Source: DASSQJ01 sp963726295 (lineage in GTDB: Bacteria > Actinomycetota > Actinomycetes > Actinomycetales > Dermatophilaceae). Taken from it: a DNA stretch of 64,000 bases. The stretch is taken from NCBI GenBank assembly GCA_963726295.1, contig CAVSBW010000011.1, positions 124,001-188,000 of the forward strand, written 5' to 3'. The notes under the pieces are model-generated. The model had not been told where the DNA came from. It saw only the letters and a program-made list of their open reading frames with translations, and did no database searches. Both the position numbers and the translations under genes were made by a program. This document shows, in pieces, positions 27,219 through 35,400 of this stretch (positions are counted from its first letter, which is position 1; each line of letters begins with the position of its first letter).

Positions 27219-27704
27219 TCACCTCGACGGTGCGGGGGTGCGGCCGGCGGCGGGCTCGACCCGGCACGCGAGCATGCCGCGGAGCCGGGTCCGCAGAGCC
27301 CAGGTCAGCAGCACCACGCCGCCGACGGCGAGCACCGGCTGGATGGGCGCGAACCACCGGAGCGCGCCGGTGTAGCCGAGCGCCAGGAGCGCGACCTTGT
27401 TGCACACCGGGCAGCCGACGGCGAAGAAGCTGAGCAGCCCACCGAGCGTCCCGCGGCGGTCGAGCCCCTCGGACGCCGGCGCCGGCACACCGGGCTCGCG
27501 GACGTAGGTGGCCACGAGCATCCCGCCGAGGACCGCCGTGAGGACCAGGGTCGGCCACGCCCACCACGTCGTCGGGACCTCGCGGCCGAACACCGGGGTC
27601 GGGAGCATCGCCGTGGGGACGGCGACGACCAGGGCGGTGACGGCGGCGGCCAGGGCCGACACCCACCACCGGCGGGGCGACCAGGTGCGGAGCGCGTCGA
27701 GCAT
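27219..27704 (-). CDS. Membrane protein with intramembrane CPVC motif
   Basis: A 161-residue protein with four predicted membrane helices. The third helix region contains FFAVGCPVCNKVALLALG, a CxxC pair typical of small metal/thiol membrane proteins in actinobacteria. The ATG at 27704 is 6 nt after a TATCCT box (leaderless), and a palindrome that resembles CsoR-family operators overlaps that box. Together this suggests control by copper, persulfide or another thiol-reactive signal. The family is not otherwise recognised. Confidence 0.75.
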   Translation of the reverse strand: MLDALRTWSPRRWWVSALAAAVTALVVAVPTAMLPTPVFGREVPTTWWAWPTLVLTAVLGGMLVATYVREPGVPAPASEGLDRRGTLGGLLSFFAVGCPVCNKVALLALGYTGALRWFAPIQPVLAVGGVVLLTWALRTRLRGMLACRVEPAAGRTPAPSR

Positions 27705-27710
27705 CGGGCA

Positions 27711-27729
27711 AGGATACCCACCTGGGTAT
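27711..27729 (-). promoter_or_regulatory. Leaderless promoter overlapped by CsoR/CstR-like palindrome
   Basis: The -10 box TATCCT (27711-27716 read on the minus strand) sits 6 nt before the CPVC-protein ATG. ATACCCA-CC-TGGGTAT (27714-27729) is a perfect 7-bp inverted repeat around 2 bp that overlaps it. CsoR and CstR operators follow the form TACCC...GGGTA, so a metal- or persulfide-sensing repressor is plausible; none is encoded in the window. Confidence 0.5.
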
Positions 27730-27774
27730 GCGAATCGAGGGGCGACCCCCCTCCGGCGCCGGGGCTCGACCGTC

Positions 27775-27780
27775 TAGTGT
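27775..27780 (+). promoter_or_regulatory. -10 box of the SDR-kinase-SDR operon
   Basis: TAGTGT with 7 nt to the ATG at 27788. Confidence 0.5.
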
Positions 27781-27787
27781 CGGAGCC

Positions 27788-28603
27788 ATGGTCTCCGCCA
27801 CCCGCCGCGCGCTGGTCACCGGCGGGGCCTCGGGCCTGGGGCGTGCCCTCACCACGCTGCTCCTCGACCGGGGTGACCGCGTCGTCGTCGGTGACCGCCA
27901 CGACGAGCGACCCGACACCGTGCCCGACGGAGCCGAGTACCTGCGCCTCGACGTCCGCTCGCAGCAGGACTGGGACGCGGCCCTGGCCTGGGTCCGCGAG
28001 GAGTGGGGCGGTCTGGACCTCCTCGTCAACAACGCCGGCGTCGCCACCGGGGGCCGGATCGACGTCGAGTCGATGGCCGACTGGGAGCGTGTCGTCGACA
28101 TCAACCTCCTCGGTGTGGTCCGTGGCTGCCACACGGTGTCGTCCCTGCTCAAGGAGCAGCGATCGGGCCACATCGTCAACGTCGCGTCGATGGCCGGGTT
28201 GGTGCACCCCCCGGCGATGGCGAGCTACAACGTCACGAAGGCCGGTGTCGTCGCCCTCAGCGAGACCCTCGCGTTCGAGCTCGGGCCCTGGGGTGTCCAC
28301 GTGTCGGTCGTCTGCCCCGCCTTCTTCCGGACCAACCTGCACGAGTCGTTCGAGGGCAAGGACACGGTGCTCCACGAGTCCGGCCGCCGCCTGGTCGCCG
28401 AGGCGACGACGAGCGCCGAGGAGATCGCGGAGGTGGTGCTCGAGGGCATCGACGCCCGGAAGCGGCTCATCATCACCGACCGCCGCAGCCGGCGGGTGTA
28501 CCGGGCCAAGCGGTTCGTGCGCCCGATGTACGACCGGACGATGAACAGCCAGGCCCGGCGCATGGCCCGCAAGGCCGGGCTCGACCCGGAGGAGATGCCG
28601 TGA
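27788..28603 (+). CDS. Short-chain dehydrogenase/reductase (first of operon)
   Basis: A 271-residue SDR. It shows LVTGGASGLGRAL (NAD(P) glycine motif), LVNNAGVATGG, the catalytic Ser in NVASMAGLVHPPAMASYNVTKAG with Tyr and Lys (YNVTK), and a longer C-terminus DRRSRRVYRAKRFVRPMYDRTM as in mycobacterial-type SDRs acting on lipids. The stop overlaps the start of the phosphotransferase gene (GTGA). Substrate is unknown. Operon partners suggest a lipid or acyl-compound pathway. Confidence 0.9.
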   Translation: MVSATRRALVTGGASGLGRALTTLLLDRGDRVVVGDRHDERPDTVPDGAEYLRLDVRSQQDWDAALAWVREEWGGLDLLVNNAGVATGGRIDVESMADWERVVDINLLGVVRGCHTVSSLLKEQRSGHIVNVASMAGLVHPPAMASYNVTKAGVVALSETLAFELGPWGVHVSVVCPAFFRTNLHESFEGKDTVLHESGRRLVAEATTSAEEIAEVVLEGIDARKRLIITDRRSRRVYRAKRFVRPMYDRTMNSQARRMARKAGLDPEEMP

Positions 28604-29682
28604 GGGCCGCCGACCCGGGGGCCGGGGCGGTGCGGTCCGAGGACGCCTTCGACGCGACGCGGGCCGCGGAGTGGTTGCGCGAGAACACCTCCGGGCAGGC
28701 CGGGATCAACGGCACCCCGGAGGTGCGGCAGTTCCACGGCGGCGCGAGCAACCTCACCTACCTCCTGCGCTATCCCTCGGGGCGCGACCTCATCCTGCGG
28801 CGCCCGCCCAGCGGCACCAAGGCCCGGGGGGCGCACGACATGCGGCGCGAGCACGACATCCAGGCCGCGCTGGCCCCCGTCTTCGCGCCGGTGGCGCCGA
28901 TGGTCGCGTACTGCGGCGACGAGGACGTCGTCGGCTCGGAGTTCTACGTCATGGATCGGCTCGTGGGCACCATCCTGCGGCGCGACGTGCCACCCGGGCT
29001 CGGCCTCGACCGCGACGGCGTCGCGGCGATGTGCCGGAACGCCGTCGACGTTCTCGTCGACCTCCACTCGGTCGACGTCGGGGCCGCGGGGCTCGCGGAC
29101 CTCGACCGCGGTGACGGCTACGTGGCCCGCCAGGTGGGTGGGTGGTCCGATCGCTTCCGCCGGGCCCGAACGCCCGACGTGCCCGACCTCGAGGCGACCA
29201 TGGGCTGGCTGGACGCCCACCAGCCTCCGGACCGGCCGCACACGCTCATCCACAACGACTTCCGCTTCGACAACCTCGTCCTGGACCCGGCCGACCCGAC
29301 CCGGGTCGTCGGGGTCCTCGACTGGGAGATGGCCACCGTCGGCGACCCCTTCATGGACCTGGGCGGGGCCCTCGCCTACTGGGTGCAGGCCGACGACGAC
29401 CCCGGGTTCCTCGCGCTGCGGCGGCAGCCGACGCACGCACCCGGGATGCTCACCCGGGCGCAGGTGGTGGAGCGGTACGCCGCCGCCCGGGGTGAGGCCG
29501 TCACCGCCGACGAGTGGCGCTTCTACGAGGTGTTCGGGCTGTTCCGGCTGGTCGGCATCGCGCAGCAGATCTACTACCGCTTCCACCACGGGCAGACCAC
29601 GAACCCCGCATATGCCTCGTTCCGCGACGTCGTCCACCACCTCGATGCCCGGTGCGCCGCCCTCACCACCGACCCCGACTGA
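28600..29682 (+). CDS. APH-type phosphotransferase (ACAD10/11 kinase-like)
   Basis: A 360-residue aminoglycoside-phosphotransferase-fold protein. LTYLLRYPSGRDLILRRPP carries the ATP-binding region, HNDFRFDNLVLDP is the Brenner motif (catalytic HxD with N), and GVLDWEMATVGDPFMDLG is the Mg-binding DWE. This subgroup is similar to the N-terminal kinase domain of ACAD10/11 proteins, which phosphorylate hydroxyacyl-CoA in fatty-acid catabolism. It starts with GTG overlapping the preceding SDR and ends 14 nt before the next SDR. No acyl-CoA dehydrogenase is adjacent, so the role is inferred. Confidence 0.85.
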   Translation: MRAADPGAGAVRSEDAFDATRAAEWLRENTSGQAGINGTPEVRQFHGGASNLTYLLRYPSGRDLILRRPPSGTKARGAHDMRREHDIQAALAPVFAPVAPMVAYCGDEDVVGSEFYVMDRLVGTILRRDVPPGLGLDRDGVAAMCRNAVDVLVDLHSVDVGAAGLADLDRGDGYVARQVGGWSDRFRRARTPDVPDLEATMGWLDAHQPPDRPHTLIHNDFRFDNLVLDPADPTRVVGVLDWEMATVGDPFMDLGGALAYWVQADDDPGFLALRRQPTHAPGMLTRAQVVERYAAARGEAVTADEWRFYEVFGLFRLVGIAQQIYYRFHHGQTTNPAYASFRDVVHHLDARCAALTTDPD

Positions 29683-29696
29683 CCCGGAGGACCCCC

Positions 29697-30449
29697 ATGC
29701 CGACGACGATCATCACCGGCGCGAGCTCCGGCCTCGGCGCGGAGATGGCCCGCCAGCTCGCGGCCCGCGGCTGGGACCTCGCGCTCTGCGCGCGACGCAC
29801 CGACCGTCTCGAGGAGCTGCGCGACGAGATCCGGGCGGCCGACCCGGGCCGACGAGTTGAGGCCCGCGCCCTCGACGTCACCGACGACGACGCCGTCTTC
29901 GAGGTGTTCCGCGCCTTCCGCGAGGACTTCGGCGCCATCGACCGGGTGATCGTCAACGCCGGGCTCGGCAAGGGCGCCCCCCTCGGCGCCGGCCGTCATG
30001 ACGCCAACCGGCAGACCGCGATGGTCAACTTCGTCGGCGCGCTGGCGCAGATGGAGGCGGCGATGGAGATCTTCCGCGACCAGAAGCGGGGGCACCTGGT
30101 GGTCATCTCGTCGGTCACCGCGATGCGGGGCATGCGCAAGACGATCACCACCTACGCGGGCACCAAGGCAGGCGTCGCCTCACTCGCCGAGGGCGTCCGC
30201 CACGAGATGCTCGGTGAGCCGGACCTCGACATCCGCGTCTCGACCATCTACCCCGGCTACATCCGCTCCGAGATGAACGAGCGGGTCTCTCACACCCCGT
30301 TCATGGTCGACACCGAGACCGGTGTGCGCGCGATGGTCGACGCCATCGAGAAGGAGAAGGAGAACGCGCTCGTGCCGCCGTGGCCGTGGGTGCCGCTGGG
30401 CAAGGCCATCCGGCACCTCCCGCTGCGGGTCGTGCGGAAGCTGGTCTGA
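29697..30449 (+). CDS. Short-chain dehydrogenase/reductase (third of operon)
   Basis: A 250-residue SDR with TIITGASSGLGAEMA, VIVNAGLGKGA (NAG motif), Ser in SSVTAMRGMRKTITTYAGTKAG, then Tyr and Lys (YAGTK). The C-terminal extension EKENALVPPWPWVPLGKAIRHLPLRVVRKLV is typical of membrane-associated lipid-modifying SDRs. ATG at 29697 has GGAGG 7 nt upstream. Third gene after the SDR and kinase, probably acting on an alkyl or hydroxyacyl substrate. Confidence 0.88.
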   Translation: MPTTIITGASSGLGAEMARQLAARGWDLALCARRTDRLEELRDEIRAADPGRRVEARALDVTDDDAVFEVFRAFREDFGAIDRVIVNAGLGKGAPLGAGRHDANRQTAMVNFVGALAQMEAAMEIFRDQKRGHLVVISSVTAMRGMRKTITTYAGTKAGVASLAEGVRHEMLGEPDLDIRVSTIYPGYIRSEMNERVSHTPFMVDTETGVRAMVDAIEKEKENALVPPWPWVPLGKAIRHLPLRVVRKLV

Positions 30450-30464
30450 GTGCGGCGCCACTGC

Positions 30465-30481
30465 CGGACCCTGAGGGTCCG
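30465..30481. terminator. Hairpin between the SDR operon and AraC gene
   Basis: CGGACCC-TGA-GGGTCCG is a perfect 7-bp stem in the 79-bp space between two convergent genes, followed by a G/C-rich run. Bidirectional terminator is the likely role. Confidence 0.45.
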
Positions 30482-30528
30482 AACCGGGGCAGGACCGAGC
30501 GACAGGGCCCCCGGGGGCGGGGGCAGGG

Positions 30529-31281
30529 TCAGCCGGTGAACGTGGCGCGGTAGTCGGACGGGGTGGCGCCGGTCAGCTCGCGGAACGCGGCGTTGAACGC
30601 CGACAGCGAGCTGTAACCCACCTCGTGGGCGATCGTCGTGACGGGGGTGTCGCCGGCGGCGAGCAGCTCGATGGCGCGCAGCACCCGCATCCGGCGGAGG
30701 ACGGCACGCCAGGTCATCCCGAGCTCGGCCTCGAACCGGCGCGCCAGGGAGCGGGGCACGAGCCCGACCGTGTCTGCGACGTCCTCGAACCGGACCTCAT
30801 CGGCCAGGCGGGCTTCGGTGAGCGTGAGCGCTTTCCGCACCTCGGCCGAGCGGCCCGCCGGGACGAACACCGGGCTGGGCCGCTCGGCCAGTCGCCATGC
30901 CACCGCAGCCAGCGCGGCGAACAGGGCGCGGGGGTACTCCGGCAGGGGGTCCTCGGACTCCTGCCACCCGCTGCACTCCGATACCAGCGCGCGCGCCAAC
31001 GGGTCGAGGTCGAAGACCGTCAGGTCCCGCGCCGGCGCCGGCACGAAGTCGACGTGGAAGAGCACCGAGGCGGTCCTCGCGGGCTGGGGTATCGCGACGC
31101 GGACCGGACGTCCGGCGCGCAGCAGGGCGGCCCGCGCCGGCGGGAGCAGCCAGCGTTGACCCTCTGCCTCGAGCCGAAGCGCCCCGGAGGACGCGCACAG
31201 CAGGTAGTGCCGGTCCACGACCAGCTCGTTCGGTCCGGTCGGGGTGAACGAGCGGGTGAACGCAAACGCCTCACGGGTCAC
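30529..31281 (-). CDS. AraC-family transcriptional regulator
   Basis: A 250-residue regulator. The N-terminal half is cupin-like (LCASSGALRLEAEGQRWLLPPARAALLRAGRPV), and the C-terminal AraC domain has two helix-turn-helix motifs (VEDVADTVGLVPRSLARRFEAELGMTWRAVLRRMRVL-type and TTIAHEVGYSSLSAFNAAFRELTGATPSDYR). GTG at 31281 with GGGAG upstream decides the start; a TACGAT -10 lies at 31301-31306. It follows the ABM protein gene on the same strand. Its targets are not evident in the window. Confidence 0.85.
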   Translation of the reverse strand: MTREAFAFTRSFTPTGPNELVVDRHYLLCASSGALRLEAEGQRWLLPPARAALLRAGRPVRVAIPQPARTASVLFHVDFVPAPARDLTVFDLDPLARALVSECSGWQESEDPLPEYPRALFAALAAVAWRLAERPSPVFVPAGRSAEVRKALTLTEARLADEVRFEDVADTVGLVPRSLARRFEAELGMTWRAVLRRMRVLRAIELLAAGDTPVTTIAHEVGYSSLSAFNAAFRELTGATPSDYRATFTG

Positions 31282-31300
31282 GGGGGGCTCCCACGCGCCG

Positions 31301-31306
31301 ATCGTA
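31301..31306 (-). promoter_or_regulatory. -10 box upstream of the AraC gene
   Basis: TACGAT on the minus strand, giving a short leader with GGGAG before the GTG at 31281. Confidence 0.4.
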
Positions 31307-31322
31307 GGTGCGCCTCCCGGGG

Positions 31323-31625
31323 TCAGGCGACCGACTCGACGAGCTCGGCGCGGAAGCGACGGCTCACCGGCCCGTCGGTCACGAGCGGCCGCAGCACGGC
31401 GTTGGAGCGGGCGAACGCGTCCGACGCCAGGTAGCCGGCGAAGGAGGCCTGGTCGGCCCACTCGTGGACGACGGTCACCGTGCGGTGGTCCTCCCGCGAG
31501 GCGTACACGCGGAAGGCGATGTTGCCGGGCATCGAGCGGACCCGTGGCCGTTCACCCTCGAGCTGGGCCAAAGCGCGGGCACGGTCCTCGGGGGTCGTTG
31601 CGAAGTCGAGAATGGCGATGAACAC
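31323..31625 (-). CDS. Antibiotic-biosynthesis-monooxygenase (ABM) domain protein
   Basis: A 100-residue ABM-fold protein (ferredoxin-like, dimeric). FIAILDFATTPEDRARALAQLEGERPRVRSMPGNIAFRVYASREDHRTVTVVHEWADQASFAGYLASDAF has the strand order and the conserved W and Tyr of the family. The GTG at 31625 has AGGAG 5 nt upstream, deciding the start over longer frames. Such proteins are monooxygenases without cofactor or heme-degrading enzymes; here function is unknown. It precedes the AraC gene on the same strand. Confidence 0.8.
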   Translation of the reverse strand: MFIAILDFATTPEDRARALAQLEGERPRVRSMPGNIAFRVYASREDHRTVTVVHEWADQASFAGYLASDAFARSNAVLRPLVTDGPVSRRFRAELVESVA

Positions 31626-31800
31626 GGTGTCTCCTGGGGGTTCCTCACGTGGTGGATGTGTCCTCCAAGCCTCGCCCGCCACCCCGGCTCCCTGCCTCCG
31701 TCCACCGGACCCGTGCACGCGTCCAGGAGACACGAGCGGCGAGCGCCTACGCGTTCTCGGTTGCGTCCGGGCGGCCGTCGAGAGAGCCGACGGCATCGGG

Positions 31801-32409
31801 TCACGGCAGCCTCGTCAGTGTGATGTGGGCGGCGTCGGGCTGCCGCCACACACCATTCGGGTCGACAAGGTCGAGGACGTGCATGTGGTAGCCGTAGCGG
31901 TTGCCGTCGCTACCCGTGAGGACGGCCTGGATGGTCGTGTCGCCGCGATAGGCGACGCCGTGTCCGTCGTCCGTGCCGTACGGGTCGCCGTCCCTGGAGC
32001 GGACGTCGGCGACCCCCGCCGCGAACGGATCGGTGGCGTCGTCGGTGTCCTCGCAGGGGCCCTCCAGCGCCGCGTCGGGGTCGAACTTCCACAGCTCCAG
32101 GTGCAGGTTCTCGCCGTAGGCGACGCCGGCGATCTGACCGGTGCCGGTGGTGTGCTCCCACGCCGGAGACGTCGGCACCAACAGCGGGGGGTCGCCCTTG
32201 CCCCCACCGGCCACCCAGGCGCAGAAGCCCTCCCGGGTGAAGTTCAGGAAGCCGACGAAGCCGTGCTCGACGTCGGGGTAGACGGCACTGATGTCTGCCA
32301 CCTCCTCCGCCTGGGGCGGGATCGCGGCGGCGGTCCGGGCCGGTGCGGTGAGGGCGAGGGTCAAGGCGCCCACCGCGAGGGCGCTCACGGCATGCTTGGT
32401 GGTGGACAT
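31801..32409 (-). CDS. Secreted hypothetical protein
   Basis: A 202-residue exported protein: a Sec signal peptide (about residues 1-28; hydrophobic core VSALAVGALTLALTAPARTAA) and a small soluble domain with two cysteines (GFCAWVAGG and EGPCEDTDD), possibly a disulfide. Regions such as GENLHLELWKFDPDAALEGP and DGNRYGYHMHVLDLVDPNG look like beta strands, but no family is recognised. ATG at 32409 has AAGGAG upstream. It lies just downstream of the BTAD-STAND-WD40 gene on the same strand, so it could be a target of that regulator. Confidence 0.7.
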   Translation of the reverse strand: MSTTKHAVSALAVGALTLALTAPARTAAAIPPQAEEVADISAVYPDVEHGFVGFLNFTREGFCAWVAGGGKGDPPLLVPTSPAWEHTTGTGQIAGVAYGENLHLELWKFDPDAALEGPCEDTDDATDPFAAGVADVRSRDGDPYGTDDGHGVAYRGDTTIQAVLTGSDGNRYGYHMHVLDLVDPNGVWRQPDAAHITLTRLP

Positions 32410-32494
32410 CGGGGTCTCCTTCCGAGCGGCGGATCGACAACGGCCACCGTCGGGGACCGATGTTGCAGTCCGGTTGCAGCCAGGAGCGGACGGG

Positions 32495-35400
32495 TCACTG
32501 GGGGCAGGTGCGGTGGTACGGCTCGTCGCCGAGGTACGTCGCCCACTCCTCGCGGGTGAGGTTGCGGCCCGCGGCCACGCAGGCCTGCTCCTCCCATCGA
32601 TCGGGGTCGAGCCGCAGCTCCCACGTGCGCTCGCCGCCCACCAGCACCCGGGTACCGTCCGGGGAGATGGTCACGCCACCCGCGCGGCCGGCCACCGCAA
32701 TCGGTCCGCCGATCGGCGCCAGTGGATCGGTGCGCCAGATCCGGGTGGCGCCGGTGAAGTCGTCCAGGGTCGCGAACCGGGCACCGTCGCCGGAGAAGGC
32801 CGCGCGGGTCACCGCACTGGGGAGACCGCGGACGGTGGTGAGCACCGTGAGCGTCTGGTCCCGAAGTCGTACGGTGCCGTCCTGGTCGCTGGTGAACAGG
32901 CGGCCGTCAGGGGTGAAGTGCCCGGTGACCCCGACCCGCGTACGTGCGAGACGTTCCCAGCCCGGCGCCGACCACGTGGCGGCGTCCGCACCGGTCGTGG
33001 CCGCCAGGACCGCCGCCGCTGACGGGTCGTCGCTGAAGTCGACCTCGGTGACGAAGCCGTCGCGACCGGCGAGGTCGGTCAGTGTCGCCTCGGTTCCGAG
33101 GGTCTCGGCGTCTCTGATCTCCACCGAACCATCGATGTGCCCGGTGGCCAGCCACCGCCCGTCGGCCGACCAGGCGATGGCTGTGCCCACCCACGGCGCG
33201 ATGGGCCCGGTCTCCCCGGGCCCGGCCCGTCGGATGCCGGTCGCGCAGTCGTACACCGCGACCCGTCCGTCGCACGGCGCGTCGAACACCTGGGTGGGGC
33301 CGCTGCACCAGAGGGCCGCGAGCGCGCCCCCGTCGGGGCTGAAGGCGATGCCGCTGAACGACGTCTGCTCGGGCTCCTCGAACGGCAGGGCTGCGTTCAC
33401 CACCAGGCTCGAGGCGTCGTACAGCCGCACGCCCGCGCCGTAACCCCACATGGCCAGGACCCGTCCGGTCGGGTCGAACTCGGGGTTCCCGACACCCAGC
33501 TCAGCGAGGGAGGTCAGTCCCGGCACCTCGGGTCGCAGCTGCCAGGTCGTCACCGATCCGTCGAGCCCGCCCGTGACCAGCTCGTCCGGGTCCGTGTAGG
33601 CAGCGGTCGCACCGCTCCCGGTCAGTGGGTCGAGCGCGAGCGGGGCCCGTCCCGGGAAGACCTGCCACCGGTCCACCCGGCTGCTCGCCGCGACCGCCAG
33701 CTCGGTTCCCGTCCCGTCCACGGCCACCCCGAGGACGACGTTGTCAGCACCGAGCGGCCCGGCGGTCACCCGCAGCGTCGTGGGATCCAGGAGCAGCGTG
33801 CCCTGGTCGAACGTGGCGGCGACCACGATCCGACCGCCGGCCATCTCGTCGAGATCGACGATCGGTGCGCCGTCACCGGCTCCGGTCGTCACTACCGGGT
33901 CCGGGGACTCGTCGGTCAGGTCCCACGCGGACAGCTCGCCGTCGGCACCGCCCGCGTAGACGACGTCGCCATCCGCGGCCCAGTGCACGGCGATCAGCGC
34001 CACCCCGTCCGGATCCCGCAGCGAGCGCACCACCTTCAGGGACGCGGCGTCGACGACGCGGAGCCGGCCGTTCCCGGTGACCGCGAACCGGGACCCGTCC
34101 GGGCTGAAGGCGACATCCGGGGTCTCGCCGCGGGCGGTGCGAAGCGTCCCGATCCGCTCGCCGTCCCGGATGTCGTACACCACCACTCCGGGCCCGCGAT
34201 CCGCGATGCCCGCCGAGACCGCACGACCGGCGGCCACGGCGAGTCCGCCACGGTGGAACGACGGCGGGGTCGCGATGGCACCGCGACGTATCGACCCGTC
34301 CGGGCCGAGCACGGTGACCAGACCGTAGGTGTCCTTGGTGAGGATGTCACCGGTGTCGGTGTCGATCGCGAGCGCGGCCAACGCGGTGCCGGCGGTGTGC
34401 AACGGGGTCGGGACGGGGCCGGGACTGCTCAGCGTCGCCAGGAGTGCCTCCTGCGTCCGCGGCGAGTCATCGAGCCGTCTCGCCTCGACCGCGAGCAGGA
34501 GCGAGCGCGTCCAGTCCTCGGTCCGCGCCTGGGTGGCTGCTGCGACCAGGCCGAGGGTCGCCGCGCGAGCACGGTCCTCGGCCGCTCGTGCAGAGTCCAG
34601 CGCGACCTGCCGCTGCTGCCAGACCAGGGCCGCGGCGACCACGACCACCGCCAGGGCCACGGCCAGCCAGCTGCGTTGACGGCGCACTCGGCGCGCCGTC
34701 CGCGCGGTCTCCAGCTCCCGCCGGTGCGCCTCCCGCTGCTCCTCTGCCCGCACCTCCCGGCTCCGGTCCAGGAAGTCGGCCACGGCATCGGAGAGCGCGA
34801 CCGAGTGGTCCAGCCCGTCGGCCCGGTCGAGGCGGGTTCCCCGCCACAGCGCGTCGTCGTCCCGACCGAGCGCCTCCCAGTCGACCGCCGCCGAGCGTGC
34901 CTGCGATGCCAGCCGGAGCCAGTCCCGTTCCTCCTCGATCCACCCGCGCAGCCGCGGCCACGAGACGAGGAGCGCCTCGTGGCCGATCTGGACCACCGGC
35001 TCCCGGGTCTCGGGGTCGCGATCCGTCGTCAGCAGCCGTGCGGTGACCCAGCTCTCCACGGCCTCCGGGGAAGGCCCGTCCGGCGCCGCCAGCACCTCCC
35101 GCAGTGGCGTACGCCGCCGTGTCGCCTCCCCCCGCTCGTCGAGATCCACGAGATGCCGGAACAGCGCCCGGACGACTGGCTGACCGGCCGGCCCGAGCGA
35201 GGTCGCCAACGTCTCCGCCCGGTGCGCGATGGCGCCGTCGAGACCCCCCAGCGCCGCGAGGTCCGCGGCCCTGAGCCGTCCGCTGCCGCGTTCGGCGAGC
35301 TCGAACAACGCGAACTGCAGCGCCGGGAGGCTCGTCCGCGAGCCGCCGAGCAGGTCGGGGAGGACCGCATCGTCGACGGTCAGGCCCGCGGCCCGGGCAG

